Position numbers and translations under genes: made by a program. Below the pieces are notes generated by a model. It had not been told where the DNA came from. It saw nothing but the letters and a program-made list of their open reading frames with translations, and ran no database searches. A stretch of DNA of 9,260 nt from Robiginitomaculum sp036478975 (GTDB lineage Bacteria > Pseudomonadota > Alphaproteobacteria > Caulobacterales > Maricaulaceae), in the NCBI GenBank assembly GCA_036478975.1, contig JAZGFA010000174.1, positions 1 to 9,260 of the forward strand, in the 5' to 3' direction. Shown here piece after piece: positions 1 through 6,379 of this stretch (position 1 is the first letter of the stretch; every line of letters begins with the position of its first letter).

Positions 1-2
1 GC

Positions 3-566
3 CGCGTCACAACCCTATCCATCCACGAGGAAAAGCGCTGGCCCTATAGCGGCAGCGCGGATGACCAAGGGGGCGGGCGCATTAATGCAAGCGTGCCCAC
101 CGGCCTTAATGATAGGGAATTTGCCCATATTATCGAGGCGCTAGTTTTGCCCTATTGCGAGAGGTGGAGCCCGCAAGCCGTGGTGATTACCTGCGGGGCG
201 GATGCGCTCGCCGCTGACCCGCTGTCTAAAATGGGCCTCAGCAATGGCGCGCTTTGGGACGCGGTTGAGGCCGTGCGCGAGGTTATCCCGACCTGCGTCG
301 TGCTTGGCGGGGGCGGCTATAATCCGTGGACGACCGTGCGCTGCTGGGCGGGGCTGTGGGGGCGTTTATCTGGGCGGGATATGCCGCAAACCCTGCCGCT
401 AGAGGCGCAGGCGATTTTGGCGAAATTTGACAGCGACCTCATAGACGAAGAAGACCGCGACCGGCTCTGGCTCACCGCGCTGCAAGATAAGCCCAATAAT
501 GGCCCGATAAGAGAATCCGTAATAGCTTTGACTCGCGTCCTCTATCAGCGCCATATTGCTGGCTAG
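3..566 (+). CDS. Histone deacetylase-family (AcuC/HDAC-like) deacylase, 3' part only
   Basis: The reading frame is already open at the left edge and ends at TAG 564-566, giving the C-terminal 187 residues; the true start lies outside the window. Family members are zinc-dependent hydrolases that remove acyl groups from lysine side chains or small amines in the cytoplasm. Visible hallmarks are an SIHEEKRWPYSGS-like segment, the CGADALAADPL motif whose first Asp (codon 201-203) is normally a zinc ligand, and GGGGYNPWTTVRCW, whose Tyr (codon 318-320) is normally the transition-state residue. The other zinc ligands (Asp-x-His) and the active-site histidines would be upstream and cannot be checked. 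A GTG at 93 is an internal Val codon, because homologous HDAC sequence continues in frame upstream of it. The substrate cannot be read from the sequence. The gene runs in the same direction as the lipoate-assembly genes and is separated from them by 89 bp containing two inverted repeats, so it may be its own transcription unit. Confidence 0.88.
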   Translation, partial: RVTTLSIHEEKRWPYSGSADDQGGGRINASVPTGLNDREFAHIIEALVLPYCERWSPQAVVITCGADALAADPLSKMGLSNGALWDAVEAVREVIPTCVVLGGGGYNPWTTVRCWAGLWGRLSGRDMPQTLPLEAQAILAKFDSDLIDEEDRDRLWLTALQDKPNNGPIRESVIALTRVLYQRHIAG

Positions 567-576
567 GCCTTGCGTA

Positions 577-595
577 ATGACAGGGCGGCTGTCAT
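577..595. terminator. Inverted repeat 11 bp after the HDAC-like gene (possible weak terminator)
   Basis: ATGACAG (577-583) and CTGTCAT (589-595) are perfect complements around a 5-base GGCGG loop. The position just after the upstream stop codon suits a transcription terminator, but no T-run follows, so it would be a weak or non-classical one. It could instead be a second operator site, or chance. Confidence 0.35.
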
Positions 596-601
596 AGATG
601 T

Positions 602-617
602 ATTAGCAAATGCTAAT
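602..617. promoter_or_regulatory. Palindromic operator-like box 1, upstream of lipS1
   Basis: ATTAGCA (602-608) and TGCTAAT (611-617) form a perfect 7-bp inverted repeat with a 2-base centre. A near-identical 16-base box, ATTAG-N6-CTAAT, is found upstream of dsrE3C at 5882-5897. A loose promoter reading puts a -35-like CTGTCA at 589-594 and a -10-like GCTAAT at 612-617 with 17 bases between, so a bound protein would cover the promoter. A dimeric winged-helix repressor of the ArsR type, as reported for other shdr loci, would be a natural ligand. That assignment is inference, and no regulator gene is in the window. Confidence 0.6.
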
Positions 618-655
618 GTTAAAGTGGCAGTGCAATAATTAGGGAGAATGGCCCA

Positions 656-1693
656 GTGGATTGGATCGACGGTTTATCACGCATTGAAGCGCTCGAAGAC
701 GCGGAATTTGACGCGGGCTTAGTGGCGCAAATGCAGGCGCGCGCGCCCGATATTTTAGGCCGGGAAATCCGCTTTTCCACCCCGACTTTCAAAGAGTTTG
801 AAAGCGCGGAAATGAAGGGCTGCGGTAAAAACTCTTTCCCCGCATTTTCCATTACCGGCGGCGGCTGCGCGCTTAATTGCGACCATTGCCAAAAGAAAAT
901 TCTAGAGCCGATGATTGCCGCGGTGAAGCCCGCCATCCTCGATCAAAAAGTACGCGATCTGATTATGATGCAAGACCTGCAGGGTTTTTTGCTCTCCGGC
1001 GGATCAAACAAGCGCAATGAGATTAAATATGAGCGCTATTATCCGGTGATAGAGCAGCTTAAGCGCGATTTCCCGCATCTAAAAATTGCTATCCATACGG
1101 CGCTTTGTGATGAGGCCGCGGCCAAGTCGATGGAATCCGCCGGCGTCGATACGGCGATGATGGACGTTATTGGGGCGCAGGAAACCATCAATCAAGTCTA
1201 TAAGCTTGACCGCTCCGTTGATGATTTTGAGGCGACCCTTGCGGCGCTGACGTCAACCAGCATGGATATTTCTCCGCATATCGTTGTCGGCCTGCATTAC
1301 GGCAAGCTTTTGGGAGAGGCTAACGCCCTCGATATTGTTAGCCGCTATGACATTAAAGCCCTTGTGCTTGTGGTCATCATGCCGTTTTACGCCAAGCCGG
1401 GAACCTTCACCGTGCCGACCACATCAGATGTTGGTAAAATATTTTTAGAAGCGCGCACGCGTCTCCCCAATAAGCAAGTCTTGCTTGGCTGCGCACGTCC
1501 GCCTGGCATGCATAAGCGCATGACCGATGCCTACGCCGTAATGGCCGGACTTGACGGCATTGCCTTTCCCGCTGACGGGGCGCTGGCCGCGTGTAAAACC
1601 ATTGGCCGTAAGCATTACCAAGAACATGCCTGCTGCTCGATTAAACTTGGCGCGGACAAGGCGGCGACCACAAGCGCGACCTGCGCCGCTTAA
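656..1693 (+). CDS. lipS1: LipS1, radical SAM sulfur-insertion enzyme of lipoate assembly
   Basis: A 345-residue radical SAM protein of the BioB-like LipS1 family. With LipS2 it replaces the classical lipoyl synthase LipA by inserting sulfur into a protein-bound octanoyl chain, here presumably on LbpA. The radical SAM signature is CALNCDHC, with Cys71, Cys75 and Cys78 binding the SAM-cleaving 4Fe-4S cluster. Other cysteines that could hold an auxiliary, sulfur-donating cluster are Cys56, Cys279 (in CARPPGMHKR) and the pair Cys326-Cys327 near the C-terminus. The start is GTG at 656, supported by AGGGAG at 641-646 with 9-base spacing; the ATG at 648 is out of frame, and an in-frame stop at 620-622 rules out a longer protein. 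It is the first gene of the lipoate block, and its stop overlaps the lipT start by one base (TAATG). The family call is firm from motif and context. The division of labour between LipS1 and LipS2 cannot be read from the sequence. Confidence 0.87.
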   Translation: MDWIDGLSRIEALEDAEFDAGLVAQMQARAPDILGREIRFSTPTFKEFESAEMKGCGKNSFPAFSITGGGCALNCDHCQKKILEPMIAAVKPAILDQKVRDLIMMQDLQGFLLSGGSNKRNEIKYERYYPVIEQLKRDFPHLKIAIHTALCDEAAAKSMESAGVDTAMMDVIGAQETINQVYKLDRSVDDFEATLAALTSTSMDISPHIVVGLHYGKLLGEANALDIVSRYDIKALVLVVIMPFYAKPGTFTVPTTSDVGKIFLEARTRLPNKQVLLGCARPPGMHKRMTDAYAVMAGLDGIAFPADGALAACKTIGRKHYQEHACCSIKLGADKAATTSATCAA

Positions 1694-2766
1694 TGGAATA
1701 TGATGTGGTCATAATCGGGCTAGGCCCCGCCGGCTCTAGCGCCGCGATAGAAGCCGCGCGCGCGGGGCTGTCCGTGGTCGCCTTTGAGAAAAAAGCCGTG
1801 GCCGGATATCCGGTGCAATGCGCCGAATTTGTGCCGGCCATGCTCGACGCGGGTGAATTGGTTATCTCTGAGACGAGCGTGCAGAAAATCTCTGAGATGA
1901 TTACCTTTGTCGAAGGGGACACGCCGGACCTGACTAAAAACTTCTCTGGCCATATGATTGATAGGCAGGCTTTTGACGTGTCACTGGCGGAAAAGGCCAA
2001 GGCGGCGGGGGTTAAATGCGTGTTTGGCGCTAAGCTGAAATCCATTAGCGATGACGGGCTGTTGACGTTTTCAGATGGCACGATTGTGCGGGGCAAAGCC
2101 ATTATTGGCGCGGACGGCCCGCGCTCTATGGTCGGCGCGGCCATAGGCAGTATTAACGCCGACATTGTTGAGACGCGCCAGCTTAGCGTGAAGCTTTTAA
2201 AGCCGCATATGGCGACTGATATTTATCTGTCCAATGCAATCCCTGGCGGATATGGTTGGATGTTTCCAAAGGGCGACGTCGCCAATATTGGGCTTGGGGT
2301 TTATGCTAGCGAAAAAACTATACTTAAAAGCGCGCTTGAGGATCTGCACGCACGCATCGCCGATACGGGGCAGGTGGGCACGGAGGTTTTAGGCTATACG
2401 GGCGGGGCTATTCCTGTTGGCGGCATGATAGAGCCGGTTGGCGCGCTGGGCGATAGCGTGGTATTGCTGGCCGGGGACGCGGCGGGGCTGACCAATCCGG
2501 TGACCGGCGCGGGCATTGCCGCCGGCGTCATGTCAGGCCGGCTTGCGGGGGAAGCGATAGCCGCGCATTTATCCGGCGAGCCTGAGGCGCTAGAAATATA
2601 CGCCGAAGACCTAGAAGATTTATTTGGCGCGAGCTTGCGCCGGGCTGTAACCCGCCGCAAAGAGCTGTTTGAGCTTGGCGCGCAAGACGGAAAATTAAGC
2701 AAATCCGATATGCGCGGGGCATGGATTGCCTATGAAAATTACTGGCGCGCCGAAAAAGCCGCCTAA
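1693..2766 (+). CDS. lipT: LipT, geranylgeranyl-reductase-like FAD oxidoreductase
   Basis: A 357-residue flavoprotein of the geranylgeranyl reductase family. FAD-binding elements are the N-terminal Rossmann motif GLGPAG (residues 9-14), a GADGPRS motif (139-145) and the GDAAGLTNPVTGAGI segment (261-275) that contacts the flavin. The family Cys in PVQCAEF (Cys43) and the GGYGWMFP motif (185-192) are also present. In sHdr-LbpA loci this protein always accompanies LipS1/LipS2 and is proposed to pass electrons to the radical SAM enzymes; that role is family knowledge plus context, not something the sequence proves. The start codon shares its A with the lipS1 stop and no strong ribosome-binding site is visible, which points to translational coupling. 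No transmembrane segment is apparent, so a cytoplasmic protein is expected. An alternative reading would be a generic isoprenoid reductase, but the neighbours argue strongly for LipT. Confidence 0.85.
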   Translation: MEYDVVIIGLGPAGSSAAIEAARAGLSVVAFEKKAVAGYPVQCAEFVPAMLDAGELVISETSVQKISEMITFVEGDTPDLTKNFSGHMIDRQAFDVSLAEKAKAAGVKCVFGAKLKSISDDGLLTFSDGTIVRGKAIIGADGPRSMVGAAIGSINADIVETRQLSVKLLKPHMATDIYLSNAIPGGYGWMFPKGDVANIGLGVYASEKTILKSALEDLHARIADTGQVGTEVLGYTGGAIPVGGMIEPVGALGDSVVLLAGDAAGLTNPVTGAGIAAGVMSGRLAGEAIAAHLSGEPEALEIYAEDLEDLFGASLRRAVTRRKELFELGAQDGKLSKSDMRGAWIAYENYWRAEKAA

Positions 2767-2789
2767 TATTAGAAAGACTGGAGAAGTTT

Positions 2790-4088
2790 ATGAGCTGCGT
2801 AAAAACCGATGGTGTGCAAACCGATAAAAACCCAATGGGCATGGATTTTAATTCCGCCGAGATAATGACCCCGCGCAAGCCTGTAAATGCGCCCAAAGAC
2901 CTGCGCAATGGCGGGCGGGTTAAGTCCAATGCGGTGGCGCCAACGGGGGTTTACCTGCCCAATAATAATATTCAGACGCCGAATATGACGTCTCCAGAAT
3001 ATGTGCAACTTTCCACCGCCGCCGCGCTGACATTGGGCCTAATGCCCGGCAGCATGTATAATTGCTCGTGTACGCGCTGCTTAAATATTTTGCTGACCTA
3101 TCCTGAAGGCTGCCGCGCGAATTGCGCCTATTGCGGCCTTGCCCGTCACCGCGAAGCCGAGCGTGATTACGCCGACCGTAATTTCATCCGCGTTGACTGG
3201 CCCGCCGTGCCGATGACCCAGGTCGCTGAGATTGTGGCTAAACAAATCCGCGAGGACGGCGAGACGCCGTTTCACCGCATGTGCATTTCTATGATTACCC
3301 ATCCAAGGTCGGATAAGGACACATTCGCCGTGCTGAAAACGTGGACAGACCACGTTAGCCCCGATGATGTGATGATTTCTATCCTGTCTAACCCGACTAC
3401 TATGGTGCGTGATGACTTGGTGCGCCTTAAGGATATGGGCACGGATATTTTCACCGTTTCCATGGACGCGGCGACGCCGGACCTATTTGACCGCACGCGC
3501 GGCAAGGGCGTGCAGTCGCCGCACACATGGAAGAAATATTGGCAGACCCTAGAAGAGGCCCGCGATATTTACGGCAAGGAAAAATTTGGCGCGCATATCA
3601 TTATCGGCATGGGCGAGACCGAATATGAGGCGTTGAGCCTTGTGCAAAAAATCGTCGATATGGGCGGCCATAGCCATATGTTCTGCTTCTTCCCGGAGAA
3701 GGGCTCGTTGATGGATCATTTGCCGGCCACCCCGCGCGACCAATGGCGCCGGGTGCAGCTTGGCCGCTACCTGCTCGATTATGCGGGCGTGCGCGTTGAG
3801 CATATGAAATTTGACGAGCATGGCCGGGTTAAAGATTTCGGCATGCCAAAGGCCGAGCTTGAAATGCTTATCGACACGGGCCTTGCGTTTCAAACGTCCG
3901 GCTGTCCGGGTAAATTTGCCGAAGATATCTCCGCCTGCGACCGCCCTTATGGCGACAGCCCAGTCTCTGATATTGCCTCTTATCCGTTCAAGCCCGAAGG
4001 CGCGCATATGCGCAAAATTCGCCAGCAACTTGATATGGAAAAGCCGGGCGAGTCCTATGAGCAGGGCGAAGAATTTGACGACCTTTAG
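2790..4088 (+). CDS. lipS2: LipS2, radical SAM sulfur-insertion enzyme of lipoate assembly
   Basis: A 432-residue radical SAM protein, the partner of LipS1. The SAM-cluster motif is CRANCAYC (Cys108, Cys112, Cys115). It is preceded by a roughly 90-residue N-terminal region and an extra C-x-C-x2-C group (Cys92, Cys94, Cys97), a good candidate for auxiliary iron-sulfur cluster ligands. The C-terminal region contains a further Cys pair in the SGCPGKF and ISACDRPYGDSP segments, also conserved-looking. Studies of the archaeal homologues indicate that one enzyme inserts sulfur at C6 and the other at C8 of the octanoyl chain. The start ATG has GGAGAAG at 2780-2786 close upstream. The gene follows lipT after 23 bases and precedes the ligase after 13 bases, consistent with one operon. 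Its length and position in the gene order fit LipS2 better than BioB or LipA; the typical LipA auxiliary motif C-x4-C-x5-C is not present. Confidence 0.86.
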   Translation: MSCVKTDGVQTDKNPMGMDFNSAEIMTPRKPVNAPKDLRNGGRVKSNAVAPTGVYLPNNNIQTPNMTSPEYVQLSTAAALTLGLMPGSMYNCSCTRCLNILLTYPEGCRANCAYCGLARHREAERDYADRNFIRVDWPAVPMTQVAEIVAKQIREDGETPFHRMCISMITHPRSDKDTFAVLKTWTDHVSPDDVMISILSNPTTMVRDDLVRLKDMGTDIFTVSMDAATPDLFDRTRGKGVQSPHTWKKYWQTLEEARDIYGKEKFGAHIIIGMGETEYEALSLVQKIVDMGGHSHMFCFFPEKGSLMDHLPATPRDQWRRVQLGRYLLDYAGVRVEHMKFDEHGRVKDFGMPKAELEMLIDTGLAFQTSGCPGKFAEDISACDRPYGDSPVSDIASYPFKPEGAHMRKIRQQLDMEKPGESYEQGEEFDDL

Positions 4089-4101
4089 CGGGGCGTAACC
4101 T

Positions 4102-5163
4102 ATGACAAAAATTACGGTTATTGATACGGGCCTGCGTACGGGGCGTGAAAATATCGCCCATGATCAGGCGATGGTTGAGGCGCGTCTTAGCGGCGTCATT
4201 GGCGACAGTTTCAAATTTATTCACTTCAAGCCTTGCGCCCTTATTGGCCGCCATCAGGCCTTGTCCCAAGAACTAAAACTCGACGCCTGCAAAGCGCAAA
4301 ATGTGCAAACTGTGCGGCGCATGACCGGCGGCGGGGCCATCTATTTTGACGAAGGCCAACTGGGCTGGGCGCTTATCTGTGATAAGAAAATTTTGGGCAC
4401 ACATAACCTCACGGAAATTACAAAAAAGATTTGCGAGGCGGCGGCGCTCGGCCTGTCCACATTGGGCGTTGACGCCCAGTTTCGCCCGCGTAATGACATC
4501 GAAGTTGACGGACAAAAAATTTCCGGCACGGGCGGCTTTTTTGACGGAAATATTCTTATGTTTCAAGGCACTGTGCTGGTAGACTTAAGTCCTAAAGTGA
4601 TGATGTCTGTGCTAAATGTTCCAGCACATAAATTAGAAAAACGTGATTTAAAGAGCGCGGCCCAGCGGGTGACAAGCCTTAAAGCTTTGCTCGGATACGC
4701 GCCAAAAATGGCCGATGTTCAGGCGGCTATCGCCAAGGGGTTTGAGCGGCATTTAGGTTTTGAAATGCTTGCCGGAGACTTGCCGCAGGCGGTGGAAGAT
4801 ATGGCGAAAAAATGCCATGATGAAGAAATCGGCACGGACGCATTTGTCGCCGAGATTGACGCGCCTGCGCGCGAGGCTGGCGTGCTTGTCGGCAGTAATG
4901 AGGGCGGGAATTTAAAGGCTCACTTGCGCCTTGAGGGGCCGCAAAATAACCGCGTGCGCGAAGTGGTTTTCACCGGCGACGTGTTCGTCACCCCGCCGCG
5001 CGCCCTGATGGATTTGGAATCGCATTTACGCGGAAATTTCTTAAAGGACGTCACGCAAAAAACGCAAGAATTTTTTAGCGCGGCGAGCATTGGCATGATT
5101 AGTCTTAAGCCGTCTGAGTTTTCAGATGCGGTTTTAAGCGCCGCGTCCAATAGGAAAAATTAA
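4102..5163 (+). CDS. slpl(AB): Lipoate:protein ligase sLpl(AB), specific for sHdr-associated LbpA
   Basis: A 353-residue two-domain ligase. The N-terminal LplA-type catalytic domain carries RRMTGGGA (residues 72-79), the lipoyl/octanoyl-adenylate binding loop, and QKISGTGGFFD, where Lys139 is the expected substrate-contacting lysine, followed by QGTVLVDL. The C-terminal part (about residues 250-345) resembles the small LplB/accessory domain (GGNLKAHLRLEG, then FTGDVFVTPPR), so both halves are fused, as the name (AB) indicates. It activates a free octanoyl or lipoyl acid with ATP and transfers it to a lysine of the acceptor, expected to be LbpA encoded outside this window. The ribosome-binding site is weak (GGGG at 4090-4093), which suggests dependence on translation of lipS2. 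The next gene starts two bases after the stop. Confidence is high for lipoate ligase and good for the sLpl(AB) subtype, which rests on the neighbours. Confidence 0.88.
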   Translation: MTKITVIDTGLRTGRENIAHDQAMVEARLSGVIGDSFKFIHFKPCALIGRHQALSQELKLDACKAQNVQTVRRMTGGGAIYFDEGQLGWALICDKKILGTHNLTEITKKICEAAALGLSTLGVDAQFRPRNDIEVDGQKISGTGGFFDGNILMFQGTVLVDLSPKVMMSVLNVPAHKLEKRDLKSAAQRVTSLKALLGYAPKMADVQAAIAKGFERHLGFEMLAGDLPQAVEDMAKKCHDEEIGTDAFVAEIDAPAREAGVLVGSNEGGNLKAHLRLEGPQNNRVREVVFTGDVFVTPPRALMDLESHLRGNFLKDVTQKTQEFFSAASIGMISLKPSEFSDAVLSAASNRKN

Positions 5164-5164
5164 C

Positions 5165-5866
5165 ATGAAATTCCTCACCGTTATCCAGCACACAAGCGCC
5201 GATTATCTTGGCCTTATCGAAGACCATTTAGAGGGCCGCCGTATCCGGTTTAATTACCATCGCCCGTTTACCGAAGATGGCCGCATTCCGCCCTTTAGCG
5301 AAATCGGCGACGGGCTTGTTCTGCTCGGCGGCGGGCCTTGGGGCAGCGCGGGGGCGCGCGACGTTCCAAGCCTTGAAGCTGAAGTGGCGCTAGCGCGCTC
5401 CGCCTTCATGCACGGCCTGCCGATAATTGGCATTGGGCTTGGGGCACAGATTTTGGCGCTCGCCACCGATGGCAGCGTCGAGCCGGCTCCGCTGACTTTC
5501 ACGGTTGGCACGGCGAGGCGCGTCGATGACGGCGCGCTAAATGGCTATATGCCAGAGAGCTACCCGCACGCCGTTTACATGCGCGACCGCCCCGTGCCGC
5601 CAAGCTATGCTAAAATTCTGTCCGAGGACGAGGAGGGTCGCCCGGCTGCCTTCCAAATAGGCGACAATGTGTTCGGCTTTGTCGGTCATCCCGGCTTTAA
5701 GCGGGCTATGGCCGAAGATCTCATCATGGAATTTGAGGAAGTCCCCGCCTCTCCGGGGACAATGCTCGACCAATTAGGTCTGCAAAAACACGCCATTTCT
5801 GACGCGCTTGTGCCTATTATGACTGGTATCGTGCAAATGACCTCTTTAATGACCTTTGAAGACTGA
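5165..5866 (+). CDS. Class-I glutamine amidotransferase-like protein lacking catalytic residues
   Basis: A 233-residue single-domain protein with the class-I glutamine amidotransferase fold: LVLLGGGPWGS in the oxyanion region (51-61), the nucleophile-elbow segment LPIIGIGLGAQILA (85-98) and a late FGFVGHPGFK segment (171-179). The usual elbow is G-x-C-x-G; here it reads G-I-G-L-G, so Gly91 replaces the nucleophilic Cys. The usual HPE is HPG, so His175 is kept but the Glu is lost. Ammonia release from glutamine is therefore not expected. The start ATG follows AGGA at 5152-5155, and the gene begins one base after the ligase stop codon. GATase-like genes are known companions of lipS1/lipT/lipS2/sLpl(AB), so the protein probably serves lipoate assembly or LbpA handling, perhaps as a scaffold; this is inference. 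The frame is intact with normal codon use, so it is not a decaying pseudogene. Confidence 0.82.
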   Translation: MKFLTVIQHTSADYLGLIEDHLEGRRIRFNYHRPFTEDGRIPPFSEIGDGLVLLGGGPWGSAGARDVPSLEAEVALARSAFMHGLPIIGIGLGAQILALATDGSVEPAPLTFTVGTARRVDDGALNGYMPESYPHAVYMRDRPVPPSYAKILSEDEEGRPAAFQIGDNVFGFVGHPGFKRAMAEDLIMEFEEVPASPGTMLDQLGLQKHAISDALVPIMTGIVQMTSLMTFED

Positions 5867-5873
5867 AAACCAT

Positions 5874-5902
5874 TTGCTTAGATTAGGAAAAGCTAATATG
5901 CA
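5874..5902 (+). promoter_or_regulatory. Tentative promoter for the dsrE3C-shdr block
   Basis: TTGCTT (5874-5879) and TATGCA (5897-5902) are separated by 17 bases and resemble a weak sigma-70-type promoter. The palindromic box lies exactly between them. The match is loose, so this is a suggestion only; transcription could also read through from the lipoate genes, since no terminator is seen after 5866. Confidence 0.3.
5882..5897. promoter_or_regulatory. Palindromic operator-like box 2, upstream of dsrE3C
   Basis: ATTAG (5882-5886) and CTAAT (5893-5897) are perfect 5-bp inverted arms around GAAAAG. The box matches the one at 602-617 in 14 of 16 positions, including both arms and the A-rich centre. 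It lies 15 bases after the end of the preceding gene and about 86 bases before the dsrE3C start, in the only sizeable gap between the lipoate and sulfur-oxidation genes. The shared site suggests co-regulation of both blocks by one dimeric DNA-binding protein. Confidence 0.58.
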
Positions 5903-5939
5903 TAGGGGTAAGAGCGCACAATAAGCGCAGGGACTTAGA

Positions 5940-5957
5940 GGCGCACCAAATCGCGCC
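5940..5957 (+). other. Small GC-rich hairpin in the dsrE3C leader
   Basis: GGCGC (5940-5944) can pair with GCGCC (5953-5957) across an 8-base loop, ending about 14 bases before the AAGGAAG ribosome-binding site. It is followed by an 8-base palindrome TGATATCA (5959-5966). The stem is short and no U-run follows, so it is not a terminator; an effect on translation or mRNA stability is possible but unproven. Confidence 0.25.
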
Positions 5958-5983
5958 GTGATATCATCATAAAGGAAGTACTC

Positions 5984-6364
5984 ATGGCTGAAAAACTCAT
6001 TATCGTTATGGCAAATACGGACCCGCGCAATGGCGAGGAGCTTGGCGCGCCTTTGTTTCAGGCTACGGTTGCCGCCGTTATGGATTACGAAGTTGAGGTC
6101 ATCTGCACCGCAACGTCTGGCATTTTGATGAAGCAAGGCTTTGCTGAAGGCCTTGTGGTTAAAGAGGGTTCTCCGAAGACGGTTTATGATTTTATCAAAG
6201 ACGCCCACGAAGCCGGCGTGAAATTCATGTGCTGCTCGCCTAATCTTGACCTGTTCGACATGACCAAGGAAGAGCTTATTCCGGAATGCACTGACATTGT
6301 TGGCGGCGCCTATCTCATCGAAGAGATTATGGAAAATGACGAAGTTCGCGTGATGGCATATTAG
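5984..6364 (+). CDS. dsrE3C: DsrE3C-type sulfurtransferase of the sHdr system
   Basis: A 126-residue DsrE/DsrF/TusD-fold protein. It begins with a KLIIVMANTDP strand and loop and contains the MCCSPNLDLF segment with adjacent Cys83 and Cys84, the positions that identify the DsrE3C group known from Hyphomicrobium. Further cysteines are Cys41 and Cys102. Such proteins carry sulfane sulfur as a persulfide in the cytoplasm and exchange it with TusA, and so feed the sHdr complex. Neither a rhodanese nor TusA is encoded in this window. The start ATG has a strong AAGGAAG ribosome-binding site at 5972-5978. It is the first gene after the second palindromic box, and shdrC1 follows after 15 bases, so it likely leads the sulfur-oxidation transcription unit. 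The subtype call rests on the CC motif together with the shdrC1-B1-A genes downstream. Confidence 0.87.
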   Translation: MAEKLIIVMANTDPRNGEELGAPLFQATVAAVMDYEVEVICTATSGILMKQGFAEGLVVKEGSPKTVYDFIKDAHEAGVKFMCCSPNLDLFDMTKEELIPECTDIVGGAYLIEEIMENDEVRVMAY

Positions 6365-6379
6365 AGTTAGGAAACTTCT

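Noticed and set aside
93..95. GTG at 93 as the start of a short HDAC-like gene
   Set aside because: Conserved-looking HDAC sequence (SIHEEKRWPYSGS and onward) continues in frame upstream to the window edge, so this is an internal valine.
648..650. ATG just upstream of lipS1 as a possible start
   Set aside because: Out of frame with lipS1; the GTG at 656 has the correct frame and a well-spaced ribosome-binding site.
656..1693. Calling LipS1 a biotin synthase (BioB)
   Set aside because: The radical SAM spacing alone would allow it, but there are no biotin genes nearby, and the lipT, lipS2 and lipoate-ligase neighbours fix it to lipoate assembly.
1641..2165. Minus-strand open frame of 174 codons opposite lipT
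   Set aside because: Ser/Ala/Pro-rich shadow of a strong flavoprotein gene, with no known motif.
2763..2772. Perfect 10-base palindrome CTAATATTAG at the end of lipT, with the same half-sites as the operator boxes in everted order
   Set aside because: The half-sites face the other way without the 6-base spacer, it overlaps the stop codon, and AT-rich 10-base palindromes arise easily by chance.
5867..5983. Possible terminator or small gene between the GATase-like gene and dsrE3C
   Set aside because: No hairpin followed by a T-run and no convincing open frame with a ribosome-binding site; the region is better explained as leader and operator sequence.
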